NCBI GenBank assembly: GCA_007570905.1
Contig: RKSI01000027.1
Location: forward strand, 1-22,378
From: Gammaproteobacteria bacterium
GTDB lineage: Bacteria > Pseudomonadota > Gammaproteobacteria > Poriferisulfidales > Oxydemutatoraceae
Length of the DNA stretch: 22,378 nt
Direction: 5' to 3'
Positions within the stretch are counted from its first letter, which is position 1. Each line of letters begins with the position of its first letter. Shown here piece by piece: positions 15,407 through 22,082 of the stretch. The notes below the pieces were generated by a model. The model saw nothing but the letters and a program-made list of their open reading frames with translations. It did not search any database and was not told the DNA's origin. Made by a program: the position numbers and the translations under genes.

Positions 15407-15789
15407 GACAACTGTCGTACTTTTGAGTTGAATCTGCTGATTTTTTTTCGGCGAGCATAAAATTGCTACCGTTCGTCGGATAAATTTATTGTTACTTCAC
15501 AGACTTGTCTTGTTTTTGTTCTAAAGTGCAATTTTTTTCTGCTCTGGATAGTTGCAATGTGCCTATAATGACCTGGATGAAGAGCAAAATACCGACAGAT
15601 TGTTCGCGCACGGCGGCGGCAGGCGCCGGCGTCTGTGCCCGGCCAATGCATTTGTGTCCAACCGGCGATCTGCGCCCACCCGATCGTCATTCGTCGGCCA
15701 AATGCCGCCGTTCGTCGGCTGGCGTGCCCTCAAGGCTTGCAAAATACCCCAAATTGGTTCCTCGATAAACTTTCTTTGAGGAGTCTAAA
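15407..15789. other. intergenic space without a recognised gene
   Basis: These 383 bases before the coiled-coil gene hold no ORF with protein-like composition. The left part is A+T-rich, with a run of eight T near 15441-15448. A TATAAT at 15564-15569 could be a -10 box for the coiled-coil gene but has no good -35 box. TTCGTCGG occurs three times (15472, 15690, 15711). The right part turns G+C-rich. A long untranslated leader or a decayed gene is possible; I see no RNA family I can name. Confidence 0.4.
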
Positions 15790-16221
15790 ATGAAAAAACA
15801 ATACCAGAAAGCCACCCTGCCCGGCCACCGCCGGGAAATGGGAGTCCGCGATTCGGCGGCGGAAGCGATGGAAACTGCAAACCCGGCAAAGCCCGGAGAA
15901 ACCGCGCCGCCGAATCAGTCGCCTGACAACAACACGCCGGTTACACAGGCCGAGTTCAGGGAGGCTACGCTCATCACACGGAGCGAGTTCAAGGAAGAAA
16001 TAAGCAATGCGAAAGCCGAGCTTAAGGAGGACATACATGATACGAAGGTTGAACTTAACAAGAATATAAGCGATGTGAAAGCCGAGCTTAACAAGAACAT
16101 AAGTGATGTGAAAATCGAGCTCAAGGAGGACATCCACAAATTGGAAAGAAGGTTGTTGTGGGCCACGTTGTCAGCCACCGGAGGTTTGGCCTTGTTGGTT
16201 ATCGGCGCCATGTTGCAGTGA
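15790..16221 (+). CDS. coiled-coil protein with four 11-residue repeats and a C-terminal membrane anchor
   Basis: This 143-residue protein has a polar, Pro/Asn-rich N-terminus (1-55). A heptad/hendecad coiled coil contains four consecutive 11-residue units (72-115, patterns such as SDVKAELNKNI and HDTKVELNKNI). A short basic HKLERR stretch and a single membrane helix (about 123-142) at the very end complete it. The layout recalls Bdr-type repeat proteins of Borrelia and DUF1640-like coiled-coil membrane proteins, but I do not claim homology. It would be tail-anchored, with the coiled coil free to oligomerise. GAGGAG at 15778-15783, six bases before ATG, is an excellent ribosome site. Two intrinsic terminators follow the stop, so it is probably a single-gene transcript. 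Confidence 0.75.
   Translation: MKKQYQKATLPGHRREMGVRDSAAEAMETANPAKPGETAPPNQSPDNNTPVTQAEFREATLITRSEFKEEISNAKAELKEDIHDTKVELNKNISDVKAELNKNISDVKIELKEDIHKLERRLLWATLSATGGLALLVIGAMLQ
16003..16134 (+). repeat. four tandem 33-bp coding repeats
   Basis: Four in-frame 33-base units encode the 11-residue coiled-coil repeats. Units are imperfect; the second and third share AACTTAACAAGAA or GCTTAACAAGAA, and the first and fourth share AAGGAGGACAT. The A+T-rich codons differ from the neighbouring G+C-rich core genes. Confidence 0.85.
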
Positions 16222-16261
16222 ATGACGAACAGCGGCGGCGACGCGCCGGCATGGTCGCGGG

Positions 16262-16284
16262 GAGAGCCGGTTGCGGCTCTCTTT
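16262..16284 (+). terminator. intrinsic terminator after the coiled-coil gene
   Basis: GAGAGCCG (16262-16269) and CGGCTCTC (16274-16281) form a perfect 8-bp stem with a GTTG loop, followed by TTT and then GCATTT. It lies 40 bases after the stop codon. Confidence 0.7.
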
Positions 16285-16328
16285 GCATTTACGCGAGGCG
16301 CGGCTGTTGCAATCCCCTTCCATCCTTT

Positions 16329-16380
16329 CCGTCTTGCGCGCCGGTTGATGCACGGGCGCGCAAGACGGCCTCTTCTTTTC
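16329..16380 (+). terminator. second, long intrinsic terminator
   Basis: CCGTCTTGCGCGCC (16329-16342) pairs over all 14 bases with GGCGCGCAAGACGG (16355-16368) around a 12-base loop. The T-rich tail TCTTCTTTTC follows. It stands between the coiled-coil gene and the 3' end of the tRNA on the other strand, so it would prevent antisense read-through into the tRNA. Confidence 0.7.
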
Positions 16381-16396
16381 ACCGGAAATTAAATTC

Positions 16397-16472
16397 TGGT
16401 GCCGGGGAGAGGAATCGAACCCCCAACCTTCGCATTACAAATGCGCTGCACTACCGATTGTGCTACCCCGGC
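16397..16472 (-). tRNA. tRNA-Thr (anticodon UGU)
   Basis: The minus strand folds into a full 76-base tRNA with encoded CCA. The acceptor stem is GCCGGGG/CCCCGGC, the D-stem GCAC/GTGC, the anticodon stem GCGCA/TGCGA (outer pair mismatched), the loop TTTGTAA with anticodon TGT at 34-36, a 5-base variable region AGGTT, a T-stem with loop TTCGATT, and discriminator A. A UGU anticodon decodes ACA and ACG threonine codons. Position 37 is A, as expected for t6A modification. It lies 51 bases after the tsaB stop on the same strand. Confidence 0.95.
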
Positions 16473-16485
16473 GGTTGTGCGGCCT

Positions 16486-16491
16486 ATTATA
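16486..16491 (-). promoter_or_regulatory. -10 box of the tRNA-Thr gene
   Basis: A perfect TATAAT on the minus strand ends 13 bases before the mature 5' end of the tRNA. The spacing suits a tRNA promoter. The -35 region reads GAACAC and is weak. Confidence 0.5.
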
Positions 16492-16523
16492 GGCGAGAGA
16501 GGAGTGGTGTGTTCGCCGCAGTG

Positions 16524-17312
16524 TCAGACCGGGCTGCGGAGATAAATTGGCAGGGCGTTTGCCGCCTCGACTATCGCGTTTGCGTCGCCTGCGATGATGA
16601 CCGGCAACGCCAGTTGGAGCATGACGGCGGCGTCGGGCAGCAAATCTTCGTCGCAGATGCGCGCCGCGCCGCCCGGCACGCCTTCCAGTGCTCTTTCCGG
16701 CATCGTGCCCGGCGCGCCTTCCAGTGCTCTTTCCGGCGTCGTGCCCGGCGCCATCGCTTGCGCCTTTTCCAGCGCATTTCCCAGCGCCTTGTTAAGGGCG
16801 TCGCGGTGCACGCGCCAGGCTGAGCCGGCGCAAATGCCGCGGAAGCCGGCGGCCACCGGCACCTGTTCGGGCGGCGCCACGCCTTCGTCGCCGGCGGGGG
16901 CGGCGAGGCCGTCTTCGCCGCGTCTGAAACAGCCGTAATACACCTCGCCCATGCGCGCGTCCATTGCGACCAGCGCCGAAGCGGCGTTGTGGCGTTCCAT
17001 CGCCGCCTGCGCGACGGCGCGCAAATCGGACACCGGAACAACCGGCAGGCCGCGCGCATAGCCGACGCCCTGCGCGAAACTCGCGGCGATGCGCACGCCG
17101 GTGAACGCGCCCGGCCCGCGCCCGAAGACGATGGCGTCGAGGTCGCCGAGGCCGGCGCCGGTTTCCTCAAAAAGCGATTCGCACATCTCAAAAATCAGCG
17201 TGTTGTGGCGGCGCGGCGCAATCTCGAAACGGCGGCGAACGGTACCGCCGCAATGCAGCGCCGCCGAGCAGGCTTCGGTCGCGGTGTCTATCGCAAGCAC
17301 TGTCGCCGTCAC
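16524..17312 (-). CDS. tsaB: tRNA threonylcarbamoyladenosine biosynthesis protein TsaB
   Basis: TsaB is the scaffold partner of TsaD in the complex that makes t6A at position 37 of ANN-decoding tRNAs. ASKHA-type motifs are clear: TVLAIDTATEACSAAL at the start, RRHNTLIFEMCESLF, DAIVFGRGPGAFTGVRIAASFAQGVGYA and LVAMDARMGEVYYG. I chose GTG 17312, which has AGGAAGG (17322-17328) 9 bases upstream and gives the natural N-terminus; the TTG at 17321 has no spacing to that site. The protein has 262 residues against 231 in E. coli. The excess is an Ala/Glu/Pro/Gly repeat insert of about 40 residues before the C-terminal helices. The start codon lies in the third copy of a 71-bp repeat and overlaps the stop of an upstream mini-ORF (GTGA). 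Confidence 0.93.
   Translation of the reverse strand: MTATVLAIDTATEACSAALHCGGTVRRRFEIAPRRHNTLIFEMCESLFEETGAGLGDLDAIVFGRGPGAFTGVRIAASFAQGVGYARGLPVVPVSDLRAVAQAAMERHNAASALVAMDARMGEVYYGCFRRGEDGLAAPAGDEGVAPPEQVPVAAGFRGICAGSAWRVHRDALNKALGNALEKAQAMAPGTTPERALEGAPGTMPERALEGVPGGAARICDEDLLPDAAVMLQLALPVIIAGDANAIVEAANALPIYLRSPV
16671..16752 (-). repeat. 36-bp tandem repeat inside tsaB
   Basis: Two adjacent 36-base units (16671-16706 and 16707-16742) differ at only two positions (A/G), and a third begins at 16743 (GCCCGGCGCC). They encode a 12-residue repeat, PERALEGAPGTM then PERALEGVPGGA. The near identity implies recent slippage or duplication, and the 36-base unit keeps the frame. Confidence 0.9.
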
Positions 17313-17383
17313 GGGAAACAACCTTCCTGCTGCAAGCGCAAAGCAACACGCCTGAAAAATGAGTCAAGCACTGCTGCGGTCAT
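17309..17383 (-). CDS. mini-ORF 2 (24 codons) between dinG and tsaB
   Basis: The ATG (17381-17383) overlaps the stop of mini-ORF 1 as TGATG. The 24-codon peptide starts MTAAVLDSFFRR and ends QEGCFP. Its TGA (17309-17311) overlaps the tsaB GTG start as GTGA. Its first residues, MTAAVL, echo the TsaB N-terminus MTATVLA. The chain of overlaps would let ribosomes pass from dinG to tsaB without release. Confidence 0.35.
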   Translation of the reverse strand: MTAAVLDSFFRRVALRLQQEGCFP

Positions 17384-17454
17384 CAGAAACAGCCTTTCAG
17401 CCGCAGCCGCAAAACAGCGCACCTGAAGAACGAGCCAGGCACCGTTGCCATCAC
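17312..17454 (-). repeat. 71-bp degenerate tandem repeat carrying translation starts, between dinG and tsaB
   Basis: On the minus strand, copy 1 runs 17454-17384 and copy 2 runs 17383-17313. A third partial copy starts at 17312, the tsaB start codon, and stays similar for about 20 bases. Copies 1 and 2 match at about 50 of 71 positions without gaps. Each copy begins with GTG or ATG followed by an A/G-rich triplet series and GTG(C)CT, and is preceded by a ribosome-site-like GGCTGTTTCTG or GGTTGTTTCCC segment. The last codons of dinG (CTGAAGAGTTATTTCCA) match the segment that precedes each copy. Confidence 0.8.
17383..17451 (-). CDS. mini-ORF 1 (22 codons) between dinG and tsaB
   Basis: The ATG overlaps the dinG stop as TGATG (17449-17453). 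The frame runs 22 codons, starting MATVPGSFFR and ending KGCF, and stops at TGA 17383-17385, which overlaps the next ATG. A GTG at 17454 is an in-frame alternative start. The peptide is clearly similar to mini-ORF 2 (SFFR near residue 8, LRL, then GCF near the end). It arises from the 71-bp repeat. Whether it is translated, or serves only to couple dinG translation to tsaB, cannot be seen. Confidence 0.35.
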   Translation of the reverse strand: MATVPGSFFRCAVLRLRLKGCF

Positions 17455-19379
17455 TGGAAATAACTCTTCAGCGGCGCGATGTCGCGGAACACCTTCATCG
17501 GCGGCAAACTGTCGAGAAACACCCGCCCGTAGGGTTTGGTGCGTATTCTGCGGTCGCCGATGACGATGACGCCGGAATCGGTTTCATCACGAATCAGGCG
17601 CCCGACTCCCTGGCGCAGCGCCAGCACCGCCTCCGGCAGCGTGTTCTCGGCGAAGAAGTTGCGCTCCAGTTCCCGCGCCCGCGCAATTTTGGCCTGCGTC
17701 ACCGGGTCGCCCGGCGACGCGAACGGCAGACGGTCAATCACCACGCAACTCAGCGCCGCGCCCTTCACATCCACGCCTTCGCGGAAACTGTTGGTGCCGA
17801 GCAGCAGTTTGCCGTGGCCGTCGCCGAAACGCCGGATTAACTCCATCTTCGGCGCGCGCCCCTGCACCAGCAGATGCCACGCGGTGTGCTCGGCCAGCCA
17901 CCCGGCGGCGCGGTTCAGCGCGCGGTAACTGGTGAACAGCAGGAAAGCGCGCCCGTCGGCCATCTCCAGCAGCGGATGAACGCCGCGCATCAGCGCCTCG
18001 GTGTAGTCTTCGTCGTTCGGGTCGGGAAGGTTTTGCGGCAGGTAGAGCGCCGTTTGCAGACGGTAATCAAACGGGCTGTCGAAGGCGGCCTGCGCGCTGT
18101 CCGGGTCCAGCCCCAGTTCGGACAGGAAGTGCGTGAAGTCGTCGCCGACGGCGATGGTCGCCGATGTGTAAATCCAGTTGGCGTCGTAAAGGCGCGTCTT
18201 GCCGGCCAGCAGCGACGACACATCGCACGGGCTTAAGCACAACTGAAACGAGCGCGCGGTGTGCGAGAACCACGCGACCGCGTCGCCGCCGCCGTCCAGC
18301 ACGCGCGCCAGATGGTCTTTTGCGGTCTCGTTTCGCTGCCACAGGTTTTGCCACTGCTCCGACACTTCGCGCAGCGGTTTCAGTTGCGACGCCAGCGCCT
18401 CCAGCGCGCCGGCCAGCGCTTTGCGGCCTTCGTCAAAGCGCGCGGCGGACTTCAGCGCGGCGACGGGCGCGCGTTCGGGGAGTTTTGCGAACAGCCGCAT
18501 GAACCGCTCCAGCGCGTTGCGCCCGCCGGCGATGACCTCGGCCAGCGCCGCGCCGCCGTCGCCGCCGTCATCGTCCGCTTTCGCCGCGCTTTCGCAATCA
18601 CGCAGCAGGTCGGCCAGGCCGCGGCTTGTCAGGCGTTCGGTGAAATTGCTCTCGGCCACGCCGCGCAACTGGTGCGCCTCGTCCACGACGATGGTGTCGG
18701 TGCCCGGCAGCAGTTCCATAAAGCCCTCTTCCTTAAGCGCCATGTCCGCCATCAGCAGGTGGTGGTTGACGACGACGAGGTCGGCCTGCGCCGCTTTCTG
18801 CCTTGCCTTCGACACAAAGCAGTCGCGGTGGCGCGGGCAGTTGGCGCCGAGACAGGTGTCCGGCGTGGAAAGCAGCAGCGGCCACACCGCGTCGTCTTCG
18901 GCCACCTCTTTAAGCGAGTTGATGTCGCCGTCGGCGGTCTTGCGCGCCCAGCGCCGGATGATGTCCATGCTGCCGGCGGCGTCCGGGTCGAGCATCTGCG
19001 CCTGGTCGTGGCGGTCGAGGCGCTCGAGGCACAGGTAGTTGGCGCGCCCTTTCAGCAGCGCGGTCTCCACCGGCGCCTCCAGCGCCTCGAGCACAACCGG
19101 CAAATCCTTGAAATAAATCTGGTCTTGCAGGTGGCGCGTTCCGGTCGAGACGATGGTGCGCCGCCCGGACAGCACCGCCGGCACCAGGTAGGCGAAGGTC
19201 TTGCCGATGCCGGTGCCGGCTTCGACCACCAGGCTGTCGCAGCGCGCGACCGCCGCCGCCACCCGGCGCGTCATCGCCAGTTGCTGCGCGCGTTCGCTGA
19301 AACCGGCGATGGCGGCGGCGAACGGGCCTTGCGCAGACAGCACATCGGCGCAACGGCGTGCGAAATCGGCGTCGTTCAT
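17451..19379 (-). CDS. dinG: DinG/YoaA-type ATP-dependent DNA helicase (XPD-like, iron-sulfur)
   Basis: This 642-residue superfamily 2 helicase has Walker A AGTGIGKT (54-61), STGTRHLQDQ (motif Ia), DEAH at 233-236 (VVDEAHQL), and late motifs LLFTSYRALNRA, LLLGTNSFREGVDVKG and LRQGVGRLIRDETDSGVIVIGDRR. Cys117, Cys176, Cys181 and Cys187 are placed as the four ligands of the 4Fe-4S cluster typical of XPD-like helicases. Length and the HLQDQ segment suit YoaA (636 residues) rather better than E. coli DinG (716). Family members unwind DNA 5' to 3' in repair and replication conflicts. It starts 6 bases after the ispF stop, and its stop overlaps mini-ORF 1. The final six codons belong to the 71-bp repeat. 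Confidence 0.9.
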   Translation of the reverse strand: MNDADFARRCADVLSAQGPFAAAIAGFSERAQQLAMTRRVAAAVARCDSLVVEAGTGIGKTFAYLVPAVLSGRRTIVSTGTRHLQDQIYFKDLPVVLEALEAPVETALLKGRANYLCLERLDRHDQAQMLDPDAAGSMDIIRRWARKTADGDINSLKEVAEDDAVWPLLLSTPDTCLGANCPRHRDCFVSKARQKAAQADLVVVNHHLLMADMALKEEGFMELLPGTDTIVVDEAHQLRGVAESNFTERLTSRGLADLLRDCESAAKADDDGGDGGAALAEVIAGGRNALERFMRLFAKLPERAPVAALKSAARFDEGRKALAGALEALASQLKPLREVSEQWQNLWQRNETAKDHLARVLDGGGDAVAWFSHTARSFQLCLSPCDVSSLLAGKTRLYDANWIYTSATIAVGDDFTHFLSELGLDPDSAQAAFDSPFDYRLQTALYLPQNLPDPNDEDYTEALMRGVHPLLEMADGRAFLLFTSYRALNRAAGWLAEHTAWHLLVQGRAPKMELIRRFGDGHGKLLLGTNSFREGVDVKGAALSCVVIDRLPFASPGDPVTQAKIARARELERNFFAENTLPEAVLALRQGVGRLIRDETDSGVIVIGDRRIRTKPYGRVFLDSLPPMKVFRDIAPLKSYFQ

Positions 19380-19385
19380 CGCGCG

Positions 19386-19871
19386 TCAGGCGCGCCCGAT
19401 TAACGCGACGCTGTGGGCCGCCAGCCCCTCCTCGCGCCCGGCAAAGCCGAGGCGCTCGGTCGTCGTCGCCTTGATGCTGATGCGCTCCGCCGCAAGCGAC
19501 AGGTCTTCGGCAAGGTTGTCGCGCATGCGCGCAATGTGCGGCTGCATCTGCGGCGCCTGCGCGACCAGCGTCGAGTCGATGTTGACGATGCCGAAGCCGG
19601 CGTCGGACAGCATGATATGCACCTTGCGTAAAAGCCAGCGGCTGTTGATGGCCTCCCACGCCTCGTCATGGTCGGGAAAATGCGAGCCGATGTCGCCGAG
19701 CGCGGCGGCGCCGAGCAGCGCGTCGCACACCGAGTGTATCAGCACATCGCCGTCGGAATGCGCCTTCAGCCCGAAGCGAAACGGAATCCGCACGCCGCCG
19801 ATGACGATGTAGCGCCCCTTGCAGAAGGCGTGCACATCGTAACCGTGCCCGATTCGAAGTCCGTCGTTCAT
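19386..19871 (-). CDS. ispF: 2-C-methyl-D-erythritol 2,4-cyclodiphosphate synthase
   Basis: IspF cyclises CDP-methylerythritol 2-phosphate, releasing CMP, in the MEP pathway to isoprenoids. All signature blocks are present: RIGHGYDVHAF (metal ligands Asp and His), GLKAHSDGDVLIHSVCDALLGAAALGDIGSHFPD, and KATTTERLGFAGREEGLAAHSVALI near the end. The 161-residue length is normal. Its ATG overlaps the ispD stop by four bases (19868-19871), matching the conserved ispD-ispF pairing of gammaproteobacteria, and dinG follows after 6 bases. Confidence 0.97.
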   Translation of the reverse strand: MNDGLRIGHGYDVHAFCKGRYIVIGGVRIPFRFGLKAHSDGDVLIHSVCDALLGAAALGDIGSHFPDHDEAWEAINSRWLLRKVHIMLSDAGFGIVNIDSTLVAQAPQMQPHIARMRDNLAEDLSLAAERISIKATTTERLGFAGREEGLAAHSVALIGRA

Positions 19872-20560
19872 TGCGTGTCTCCCGTTTCAAGGTTGTTTTC
19901 CGCGCGGCGCAGGTCGCCCGGCCAGGTTATCTTCACATTGCCGGCATCGCCCGCCACCGCCCTGACGCGGTGGCCGGCGCGCTCCATCGCGGCGGCCTCG
20001 TCGGTCGGCGCGGCGCCGTCTGCCAGCGCGCCCGCCAGCGCCTCGCGCAGCAGGCGGCAACGAAACACCTGCGGCGTCACCGCCCGCACCACGCGCGCGC
20101 GGTCGAGCGTGCGCTCGATGTAGTCGCCGGCCACCTGCTTGACGGTGTCGCTGATGGGCGCCACCAGCACCGCGCCCGCCGGTTCGCCGGCGGCCTCGTC
20201 CAGCAGGCGCGCCAGGTCGGCGCCGCGCAAGCAGGGCCGCACCGCGTCGTGGACGGCGACCCAGTCGTCGTCGCCGGCGATGCCGGCCAGCGCTTGCAGC
20301 GCGTTGCACACCGATGCGGCGCGGCTGTCGCCGCCGGTGCATGTAAGCACACGCGCGTCGTCCGCGCAACGGCTTTCCGACCAACGGTCATCTGCGGGCG
20401 ACAAAGCGACCATCACCGCCTGCATGGCCGGGTGGCCGAGCAGCGCGGCGACGCTGCGGTCCAGCACGCTGACGCCGCCGAGCAGCCGGTATTGTTTCGG
20501 CACATCGCCGTTCATGCGCGCGCCGCGCCCCGCCGCCGGCACCACGCCCCAGCATTTCAT
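19868..20560 (-). CDS. ispD: 2-C-methyl-D-erythritol 4-phosphate cytidylyltransferase
   Basis: IspD transfers CMP to methylerythritol 4-phosphate in the MEP pathway. Motifs are the nucleotide loop VVPAAGRGARM, PKQY, the GGDSRAASVCNAL segment, VAVHDAVRPCL, and TPQVFRCRLLREAL with the late TDEAAAMERAG block. The length of 230 residues is usual (E. coli 236). It overlaps ftsB upstream (20557-20560) and ispF downstream by four bases each, giving tight translational coupling. Confidence 0.96.
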   Translation of the reverse strand: MKCWGVVPAAGRGARMNGDVPKQYRLLGGVSVLDRSVAALLGHPAMQAVMVALSPADDRWSESRCADDARVLTCTGGDSRAASVCNALQALAGIAGDDDWVAVHDAVRPCLRGADLARLLDEAAGEPAGAVLVAPISDTVKQVAGDYIERTLDRARVVRAVTPQVFRCRLLREALAGALADGAAPTDEAAAMERAGHRVRAVAGDAGNVKITWPGDLRRAENNLETGDTQ

Positions 20561-20904
20561 TCGCGCGCGCGCTCCGCCTCGCCGCCGCCGCGCTCGATGA
20601 CGCGGTAAAACTTCTCGCCCGGCTTGACCATGCCGAGGTCTTCGCGCGCCTTCTCCTCGATGGCGCCGACGCCGGTCTTGACATCGCGCACCTCGCGTTC
20701 AAGCGCCTCGTTCTGCTCGCGCAGGCCGCGGTTGATTTGGCGTTCCTGCTCGTTGGCGTCGCGCAAACTCCACCAGTGCAGCAGGCCGTCGCCGCCCCAC
20801 AGCGAGAATTGCAGCATCACCAGCAGCGCCAGCAGCGCGGCGCCGAGCAGCCGCGCGCCGGTGCGCCGGCGTCTGCGGCGGCGGCGGCTGCGCGGCGCCG
20901 TCAC
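20557..20904 (-). CDS. ftsB: cell division protein FtsB
   Basis: FtsB is a bitopic membrane protein of the divisome FtsQLB complex. The 115-residue sequence has a strongly basic cytosolic N-terminus (eight Arg in a row near residue 7), one membrane helix (ARLLGAALLALLVMLQFSLW), then a periplasmic coiled coil (RDANEQERQINRGLREQNE and LEREVRDVKTG) and the conserved end EEKAREDLGMVKPGEKFYRVI. Its place directly before ispD is the standard gammaproteobacterial order. Four-base overlaps join it to ribE (20901-20904) and ispD. Confidence 0.93.
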   Translation of the reverse strand: MTAPRSRRRRRRRRTGARLLGAALLALLVMLQFSLWGGDGLLHWWSLRDANEQERQINRGLREQNEALEREVRDVKTGVGAIEEKAREDLGMVKPGEKFYRVIERGGGEAERARE

Positions 20905-21491
20905 CGCGCCTCCATCAGGCGTTCAAGGTAGCGCGCCAGCAGGTCCACCTCTATGTTGACGGCGGCGCCGGGGCGCAGGCTTGACAGCGTGGTCTGCGCC
21001 AGCGTGAACGGGATGACATTCACCGAGAAACTCGACGCGCCGACCTCGTTGACGGTCAGACTGACGCCGTCCACGCAAACCGCGCCCTTGCGCGCCAGAT
21101 AGCGCGCCAGCGTTTTGGGGAAGCGCACGGCGAGGCGGCGCGATTCGCCGTCGTCTTCGCACGCGGTGATTTCGCCTACGCCGTCGATGTGGCCGCTGAC
21201 AAAGTGGCCGTCCAGCCGCGCCGACGCCGCCAGCGCCGGTTCCAGATTCACTTCATCGCCGACGCGCAGGCCGCCGAGCGTCGTGCATGACAGGGTTTCC
21301 GCCGACACATCGGCGCTGAAGGCGGCGCCGCCGCATTCGGCGGCGGTCAGGCACACGCCGCTGACGCACAAACTGGCGCCGGGTGCGATGTCGTTTGCGA
21401 GACTGCCGGCATCAAAGCGCAGGCGGCGCCCGCGCGGCGAGTCCGAGGCCGCGGCGACCCGGCCCGTCGTCCGCACGATGCCGCTGAACAT
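20901..21491 (-). CDS. ribE: riboflavin synthase alpha chain
   Basis: Riboflavin synthase converts two 6,7-dimethyl-8-ribityllumazine molecules to riboflavin and the pyrimidinedione. The protein shows the expected two tandem barrels: MFSGIVRTTGRV with GASLCVSGVCLTA in the first, and LDGHFVSGHIDGVGEI with KGAVCVDGVSLTVNEV in the second. A C-terminal trimerisation helix ends DLLARYLERLM. The 196 residues are standard. The gene starts 3 bases after the stop of the BPH-type gene and overlaps ftsB by four bases. No FMN riboswitch fits in the space before it, so control must come from the operon's distant promoter. Confidence 0.95.
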   Translation of the reverse strand: MFSGIVRTTGRVAAASDSPRGRRLRFDAGSLANDIAPGASLCVSGVCLTAAECGGAAFSADVSAETLSCTTLGGLRVGDEVNLEPALAASARLDGHFVSGHIDGVGEITACEDDGESRRLAVRFPKTLARYLARKGAVCVDGVSLTVNEVGASSFSVNVIPFTLAQTTLSSLRPGAAVNIEVDLLARYLERLMEAR

Positions 21492-21494
21492 CTC

Positions 21495-22082
21495 TCAGGC
21501 GGGGTCTTGCGCGTCGAGGGCGACCGAGTACATCGTCAGCGGCAGCGCGCTGGAACTGTCGAACTCGGCGGCGGCGCGGACGCCGGCGCCGGCGATTTCG
21601 GCGGCCTCTTCAAAGTGCCCGTAGGCCGCGAACATCGCGCCGAGGGCGAACTCGGCACCGGCGCCGATGGCCCAGAAGCGCGAATACTCAAACACCTCGC
21701 GCAGCGAGAACACCGAGAACATGCCGTGGCGGTTGACGATGAGGGCGTCGATGCGGCTCGACTCGTAGGGCGAGTCGTCGTCTTCCTTCGGGTTCAGGTA
21801 GTAGTGCTCTTTCAGCAGCGGGTGGATGCGGCGGAACGACTCGAAGATGGCCATGCGCGAACTGAAATCGTAGTCGTCGGCGCCGTTGTCCCACAACAGA
21901 CTCCGCACCACCGCGTCATGCGCGGCGCTGCCGACGATGCCGATGTAGTTGCCGTCGTACTCGAAAATCTTGTCGTGCGACAACTCGTAATCGCTGCTCT
22001 GCTTGACATCGCCGAAACTGGTCAGCGTGTCCGCCGCGATGCACACGCGGCCATTCTTGCGCACCGCCACTATCGTGGACAT
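21495..22082 (-). CDS. proteasome-related Ntn hydrolase of the BPH type
   Basis: This 195-residue protein has a proteasome/HslV-like beta-subunit pattern: an N-terminal strand MSTIVAVRKNGRVCIAADT, with Asp at position 17 after Met removal. HDK at about 35-37 supplies the likely lysine, then YIGIVGSAA, a helical middle, RIDALIVNRHGMFSV and FWAIGAGAEFALGAM. NPKEDDDSPYESSRIDALI and FEYSRFWAIGAG recall the betaproteobacterial proteasome homologue (BPH) family rather than HslV or Anbu. After Met removal the first residue is Ser, with Thr second, so the nucleophile would be Ser1 unless further trimming occurs. It overlaps ribD by 13 bases and precedes ribE by 3. Substrates of BPH proteins are not established, and no ATPase partner is seen here. 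Confidence 0.8.
   Translation of the reverse strand: MSTIVAVRKNGRVCIAADTLTSFGDVKQSSDYELSHDKIFEYDGNYIGIVGSAAHDAVVRSLLWDNGADDYDFSSRMAIFESFRRIHPLLKEHYYLNPKEDDDSPYESSRIDALIVNRHGMFSVFSLREVFEYSRFWAIGAGAEFALGAMFAAYGHFEEAAEIAGAGVRAAAEFDSSSALPLTMYSVALDAQDPA

Noticed and set aside
15472..15718. Three copies of TTCGTCGG as a regulatory repeat
   Set aside because: The 8-base word is simple and irregularly spaced; chance occurrence in this composition cannot be excluded.
15466..15780. Short frames on both strands in the intergenic gap
   Set aside because: Composition is random-looking, with no ribosome sites and no motifs.
18261..19403. Long open plus-strand frame opposite dinG
   Set aside because: Compositional shadow of a motif-complete helicase gene.
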